DNA of 18,071 nt. Origin: an uncultured Desulfobacterales bacterium (GTDB taxonomy: Bacteria; Desulfobacterota; Desulfobacteria; Desulfobacterales; JAFDCJ01). Each line of letters starts with the position of its first letter. The first letter of the stretch is position 1. The stretch covers positions 1 to 18,071 of the forward strand of contig CALZJV010000041.1 of the NCBI GenBank assembly GCA_945787595.1. Reading direction: 5' to 3'. The position numbers and the translations under genes are program-made. This document shows positions 14,478-18,071 of the stretch, piece after piece. The notes below the pieces were generated by a model. It ran no database searches. It was not told where the DNA came from and saw only the letters and a program-made list of their open reading frames with translations.

Positions 14478-14573
14478 ATGGAAAAAATAAAAAGCAAAGT
14501 CTTAAAAGAGCTTCGGACATCTAACCACGCTTTTCGCCTCACAAATAGAGCATATGGAAAAGTTCGTAAATAA
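14478..14573 (+). CDS. Possible 31-residue leader ORF
   Basis: ATG 14478 opens a frame of 31 codons (MEKIKSKVLKELRTSNHAF at its start), very rich in Lys and Arg, ending at TAA 14571-14573. It begins 31 bases after the TATAAT box and overlaps the start of the membrane-protein gene (14554) in another frame. No ribosome site is visible, and no family is recognised. If translated it could couple expression of the downstream gene; it may equally be chance. Confidence 0.2.
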   Translation: MEKIKSKVLKELRTSNHAFRLTNRAYGKVRK

Positions 14574-15246
14574 TAAAAATCGATTAAGATTTGTACATAT
14601 ATTCAGTGTGGCTGCTTTCCTCATTGTTTTGCTTAACTTTGCTATATCTGGTTTTGCCCCATATTTCATGGTTCTAATCCCAGCTTGCCCCTTTTTGCTT
14701 CTATCCGTTTTTCCTATTTCCTGGAAGCATGTCGGCTATCCAGAAAGACATGGAATCATTGGGGCTGGAATAGGAGCGTTTATATCGACTCTTCCTGCAA
14801 CAGCTATTTTTGCATACGATATGGTTACTGGATGGAGAGGTGGTGCTGATATAGGACTTGGGTTGCTTTATATGTTTTTGCCTTTGTATTCAGTTGTATT
14901 TATGGTCCTCGGGTACGTCATAGGTGAAGTAATTGCATTGATACGTCACCGTAATTTTCAGAGATTGCCTAATATATTTCGAACGATTTCTTTGTTTCTG
15001 GGTATTGGATTATGTTTTTACTTTCTGTTTAGGTCTCATAGCGCCTACAACTTGTTGCGTTATTATGAGAAAAACGACCCGTCAGCGGGTGAATTATATG
15101 AGATTGATCTTTGGCTTTTTATCTTTATGGCAGCAGTCTCCTTACTTATTCCTTTAGTGGTTTATTTAATCACGGGACGAAATAGAAGAATAGCATCAAA
15201 CAATACGAATGAAGCTGACGTGGAGAAGCCTGGTGGTTTAACGTAA
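14554..15246 (+). CDS. Unrecognised integral membrane protein (about six spans)
   Basis: The protein has 230 residues. Hydrophobic segments lie at about 13-33, 36-55, 68-90, 100-128, 142-160 and 185-206. A polar loop with HSAYNLLRYYEKNDPSAGELYEID separates the last two spans, and the tail (207-230) is charged and presumably cytoplasmic. I recognise no family and see no catalytic motif. Codon use is AT-rich, with many TTT, ATA and TAT codons, unlike the GC-richer membrane-protein gene that follows. The ribosome site before ATG 14554 is weak (TAGAG). It lies downstream of the TTTAGGC operator/promoter. Confidence 0.6.
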   Translation: MEKFVNNKNRLRFVHIFSVAAFLIVLLNFAISGFAPYFMVLIPACPFLLLSVFPISWKHVGYPERHGIIGAGIGAFISTLPATAIFAYDMVTGWRGGADIGLGLLYMFLPLYSVVFMVLGYVIGEVIALIRHRNFQRLPNIFRTISLFLGIGLCFYFLFRSHSAYNLLRYYEKNDPSAGELYEIDLWLFIFMAAVSLLIPLVVYLITGRNRRIASNNTNEADVEKPGGLT

Positions 15247-15314
15247 AGACATTAACCGCAGGAAATTCTTTTCGAACGCAGCTTATTTGGGTAGACTTTA
15301 CAATCAAAAAAACG

Positions 15315-15401
15315 ATGAGAGACAATAGAAATATTTTCATAATTCCACTAAGTATAGCTTTACTCTTTTTCTACATGAACCGTGAAGGGAAAACGCGATG
15401 A
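15315..15401 (+). CDS. Possible 28-residue single-span peptide coupled to the next gene
   Basis: ATG 15315 opens 28 codons (MRDNRNIFIIPLSIALLFFY at the start) with a hydrophobic core of about 14 residues, then NREGKTR. Its TGA (15399-15401) overlaps the next gene's ATG as ATGA. The overlap and single-span character make it a candidate small membrane protein or coupling leader, but no ribosome site is visible and no family is known. Confidence 0.25.
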   Translation: MRDNRNIFIIPLSIALLFFYMNREGKTR

Positions 15402-16237
15402 GTCTGAATCTCATTTTGGCCGCTAGCCTGGTAGCGACTTATATCGCTTGGTACGTCTGCAGTCTGATCCCTGGCCGCGCGCCACGTGGTATTCTCCGCG
15501 CAACGTTTATCGCTCTCCTTTGCTCACCGGGGATTATCATCGGTCATGGTTTCGCTGTGGTCCCAAGCCTGTTTGCCCTTTACGTGCAGCCCTCGATTTT
15601 CACGCTTGGGCCAATACTGGTCGTATTGGTCATCGCTTTGGGAATAATTTTCGGCGTCCCGGCGTTGCGCAACCACAGAAGCGTATGGCCGCCCTCGGCC
15701 GAGGACATCTTTCTTAGGGCCTATGCCCCGAAGTTCGTCTTTTTTGGCGTCGTCGGCGCAGTGCTGATGCTGGCATTGATTTACGCCGACCAACGGCGCG
15801 CCCTGTGGGTGGTGGCGCTCAAGTACGGATTGTTCTTCGCTGGTGCCGTGGTCAACCTGACACTGTGCTACTGGGCAACCCAAAAGAAGCAGGCAAGACC
15901 ATTCTTGACCCCCCTTTTCTTTTCTGCCCCCATTCTGTTTGCGACCGCACCCAGCGTGCCCTTCATGTGGTATGGGGGAGGTGCTATCGGTGGACTTATC
16001 GGAAGCGGGCGCCAACGCATCGCGGCCTGGGTCTCGCTGGGCGTCTGCGCGCTCCTGTTTGCCAACTCGACGTTTCGGATCTACTTAGCCGCCACTGCAG
16101 CGTCTCATGTCACGATTGGGGGCGGCGTGGCTGGTAATGCGGTGATGGCGGCTGTGTTCGCCGGCGTGGGCATCGTGGCGTGGTGGATGCTGAGGCGTCA
16201 TGCGCGGGCCGAATCAAGCACTACAATGTCATCGTAA
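15398..16237 (+). CDS. Unrecognised integral membrane protein (seven to eight spans), GC-rich
   Basis: The protein has 279 residues with hydrophobic segments at about 5-25, 35-62, 67-88, 112-130, 138-158, 170-187, 208-225 and 244-266, and a short charged C-terminus (RRHARAESS). GAAGGGAA lies about 7 bases before ATG 15398, a fair ribosome site. No family or motif is recognised. Its codons are distinctly GC-rich (many GCG, GGC, CTG, GTC) against the AT-rich gene just upstream, which suggests a different origin. It may belong with the preceding membrane protein as a pair, but the 151-base gap and the change in composition argue against a long-standing operon. Confidence 0.6.
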   Translation: MSLNLILAASLVATYIAWYVCSLIPGRAPRGILRATFIALLCSPGIIIGHGFAVVPSLFALYVQPSIFTLGPILVVLVIALGIIFGVPALRNHRSVWPPSAEDIFLRAYAPKFVFFGVVGAVLMLALIYADQRRALWVVALKYGLFFAGAVVNLTLCYWATQKKQARPFLTPLFFSAPILFATAPSVPFMWYGGGAIGGLIGSGRQRIAAWVSLGVCALLFANSTFRIYLAATAASHVTIGGGVAGNAVMAAVFAGVGIVAWWMLRRHARAESSTTMSS

Positions 16238-16352
16238 GGATTAGAATGCAGTTGAGCAGGCATATATCGAGAAGTTTGTGATGGAGGGGCTTGTATCGCT
16301 GGACGCGAACTGTTTTTCATATCACTGCCGCGTACTTTGGATTTATTCACTG

Positions 16353-17183
16353 TCATATACAATATTTCCAGGCCTCCTCTTCGCGAATATCACGGACAAA
16401 TACCAGGGCGGCAAGTGATCTTCCATACGGTACAACGCAAACATTAAGTTCGACATCAATTGTCGATCCGTCTGAATGAATAACCTTGGATTTATATATG
16501 CGGGGTAAATTCAGGCCTGCGATCCTGTCGGAATATCGTTTGGTATTTTTGATAAATTCTTCTTCGGAAATGAATTTCCTAAGGTGCGCGCCGATAAGCT
16601 CTTTCTCGTAAAAACCGATCATCTTGCAAAAGGCGGGATTTGCATATCTGACTTTAAAATCGTGGATAATTGCAATTCCGTCCCTGGCGTGCTCGACAAG
16701 AGCGCGATATGTATCTTCAACATCTCTGCGTTCCCGAATTTCCTCATGAAGCTCGCTCACCTGCTTTTCTGCTCTATTTTCAAATTTGTCCCGATACCGC
16801 TTCAGCTCTAAGTGGGTCCGAATCCTGGCATTAACCACGGATCTCTCAAAGGGCTTTGTAATGTAATCCGCGACGCCTAGTTCAAATCCCTCTGCTTCCG
16901 CGTCTTCCATGGTCGGCTCCGAAAGGAGGATAATCGGGATATTTTTAGTGGTTTTGTCGGTTTTTAGCTTTCTGCAAATCTCGTATATATCTGCATTCGG
17001 CATCCTGTGGTTTAACAGGATTAATCCGGGGGTATCCGGAGATGAGGCCAGCCTGATCGCTTCCTCACCGTCGGCGGCGACTTTGATGTCGTAATCAGGA
17101 GTCAGCATCGTCTTCAGGACGTTAACGTTTTCCGGATTAGCGTCTGCAATTAGCAGCACTTGTTTTGATTGCGAGCGATCCAT
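16353..17183 (-). CDS. REC-PAS protein with degenerate receiver (phosphoacceptor Asp replaced by Asn)
   Basis: The protein has 276 residues. The receiver domain spans about 8-124 (QVLLIADANPENV, LILLNHRMPNADIYEIC, IPIILLSEP, DYITKPFE). The position normally occupied by the phosphorylated Asp is N58, and the usual acidic pair is reduced to D14, while S88 and K110 are kept. A coiled linker (about 125-160, charged) leads to a PAS domain (about 160-270, YRALVEHARDGIAIIHD to ALVFVRDIREEE). It ends five residues later with no kinase, GGDEF or DNA-binding domain. REC-PAS modules of this type are usually the front of a sensor kinase, so this may be a truncated gene or a stand-alone adaptor. No strong ribosome site is seen before ATG 17183. 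Confidence 0.82.
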   Translation of the reverse strand: MDRSQSKQVLLIADANPENVNVLKTMLTPDYDIKVAADGEEAIRLASSPDTPGLILLNHRMPNADIYEICRKLKTDKTTKNIPIILLSEPTMEDAEAEGFELGVADYITKPFERSVVNARIRTHLELKRYRDKFENRAEKQVSELHEEIRERRDVEDTYRALVEHARDGIAIIHDFKVRYANPAFCKMIGFYEKELIGAHLRKFISEEEFIKNTKRYSDRIAGLNLPRIYKSKVIHSDGSTIDVELNVCVVPYGRSLAALVFVRDIREEEAWKYCI

Positions 17184-17683
17184 AATGTCGGATGGGAGTT
17201 GGTTTACCTTTCAGCGGGATGATGGATAAAAGCAAGTTGAACCAAACCGCTAAGTAGGATTTATATCAATATCCAAGAGGATTGTAAATAATAGACGTTT
17301 TTTTGCTTTTTTTAGATTTTTAATTACGCATTCTTTAGTCCGCCGAGATTGTGAATTTGTTCAGCGAACCTAAAATAGCACGGTCCATTTTTTTGGGGGA
17401 TTTGAACGTCCAATTTACACACTGCGAAAAGAGTCGATCAGTTCGGATTTTTAAAATTTTTGAGCTGAAAAATAGTGAGATTTTAAACGATTCTCGAGTT
17501 TTTGAACTCACTAATCCGAGATCAATTAGAAAAGAGGACTTGAAGAAATAAAATGGTTGAATATGAACCTCAAACCAGATAAAGAATGTGAAAGACGTGG
17601 TGATATCGTTTTTCTATCTGAGATAATTATGAATTCCATGTATTGGCTCCTGGAACTCCCTTAAATTTAGACCTTTTTTTCAA
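17184..17683. other. 500-base AT-rich intergenic region with nested dyads
   Basis: No convincing gene is seen. A 66-codon frame (GTG 17351 to 17551) has no ribosome site and no coding character. Structure: a T-rich run at 17298-17312; nested arms TCGGATT (17443-17449) with AATCCGA (17513-17519); TAGTGAG (17473-17479) with CTCACTA (17507-17513); and a tight hairpin GAGTT-TTTG-AACTC (17496-17509). The nested pairing could reflect an untranslated structured RNA or a terminator zone between the converging and diverging units. The sequence alone cannot decide. Confidence 0.45.
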
Positions 17684-18071
17684 ATGAAGATATACCGCAA
17701 ATATCTATTGCTTCCGATATGCTTTAGTATGTTTTTCGGCTTGAACGGAAGCCTGGCAGACCAGAAAAAATCAGTTCCGCCTGCTGATAAGGCGGTTTTC
17801 GGTAATGCCCAGCTAACAGGGCGACTGGGAGATGATCGACTTGTCGAATGCTCGGGGATGGATACTTCTTTGGCAGCCGGTAATCTTATTTGGGCGATAA
17901 ACGACAATGGAAATGGCCCTTTCATTTACGCTCTGAGAATCGATGGTCGCAGCATGGGGCGTGTGTTGGTTATTGGAGCACAAAACCGTGATTGGGAAGG
18001 GCTGGATACCTTTTTCTGGCAAGGTCGTCCCATGATCCTTATCGCCGATTTTGGTGATAATCAAGAGCAGC
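17684..18071 (+). CDS. Secreted beta-propeller/phytase-like protein (3' end outside window)
   Basis: The frame opens at ATG 17684 and runs to the right edge (129 residues seen). A signal peptide is evident: MKIYRKY, hydrophobic LLLPICFSMFFGL, and probable cleavage after GSLA (about residue 25). Next comes the start of a propeller-like domain found in secreted hypothetical and phytase/esterase-like proteins: ECSGMD, NLIWAINDNGNGPFIYAL, NRDWEGLDTF and ILIADFGDN. The spacing of SG, W-I-N-D, NRDWE and AD-GDN matches that family. The function is unknown; it is likely periplasmic or exported. There is no good ribosome site before this ATG, but the signal peptide supports it. Confidence 0.7.
   Translation, partial: MKIYRKYLLLPICFSMFFGLNGSLADQKKSVPPADKAVFGNAQLTGRLGDDRLVECSGMDTSLAAGNLIWAINDNGNGPFIYALRIDGRSMGRVLVIGAQNRDWEGLDTFFWQGRPMILIADFGDNQEQ

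Larger units (their letters stand above)
14048..14553. other. 506-base divergent intergenic control region
   Basis: This region lies between the minus-strand amino acid gene set and the plus-strand membrane-protein genes. It is AT-rich, with short dyads: GTTAAA/TTTAAC (about 14117-14139), ATGATA/TATCAT (14291-14296 and 14303-14308), ATTGTC/GACAAT (14313-14318 and 14324-14329) and the larger TTTAGGC palindrome at 14398-14421. Candidate promoters face both ways. No ORF with coding character is seen, apart from a 31-codon frame at its right end. Confidence 0.6.

Noticed and set aside
17351..17551. 66-codon frame in the AT-rich right-hand gap
   Set aside because: It has a GTG start with no ribosome site, biased low-complexity composition and overlap with nested dyads; no sign of coding selection is visible.

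Overview
The window looks like chromosomal DNA of a strictly anaerobic deltaproteobacterium (Desulfobacterota, probably a sulfate reducer or syntroph able to use aromatic compounds). The main reason is a gene set at the left end with the composition and order of the electron-input half of the class II (tungsten) benzoyl-CoA reductase complex: a tandem HdrA-type protein, a selenocysteine-containing MvhD-type protein, and NuoE-, NuoF- and short NuoG-like proteins, i.e. BamE-BamF-BamG-BamH-BamI. BamB, BamC and BamD are not in the window and would be expected to its left.

Bases 1-6539, plus strand: 3' part of bamE, bamF, bamG, bamH, bamI. bamF is read through an in-frame TGA (2407-2409) as selenocysteine, so a plain ORF call starts it too late and loses its first 25 residues, including the CxxU motif. 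bamE and bamF are separated by a GC-rich tandem 9-mer repeat that folds back on itself. bamF and bamG are separated by 417 bases holding a perfect 24-bp palindrome, a small ORF of doubtful reality and a 9-bp tandem repeat. bamG-bamH-bamI are tightly coupled (9-base gap, then an ATGA overlap).

Bases 6562-14047, minus strand, converging on bamI with only 22 bases between stop codons: an eight-gene set transcribed from right to left. It encodes an ornithine cyclodeaminase/mu-crystallin family enzyme, a complete polar amino acid ABC importer (binding protein, two permeases, ATPase), a HisN-like inositol-monophosphatase family phosphatase, a YheO/DauR-type regulator and a threonine synthase family PLP enzyme. 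It reads as uptake and conversion of a basic or otherwise polar amino acid, with its own regulator. The substrate cannot be fixed from sequence. The pairing of an OCD-family enzyme with a DauR-like regulator recalls the D-arginine dauBAR locus of Pseudomonas.

Bases 14048-14553 are a divergent control region rich in short dyads, including a TTTAGGC-AA-GCCTAAA operator-like site abutting a good sigma-70-type promoter. Two unrecognised multispanning membrane proteins follow (14554-15246, AT-rich; 15398-16237, GC-rich and different in codon use). Next, on the minus strand, is a short REC-PAS protein whose phosphoacceptor Asp is replaced by Asn. After 500 bases of AT-rich, dyad-rich sequence, the window ends inside a secreted protein of the beta-propeller/phytase-like type.
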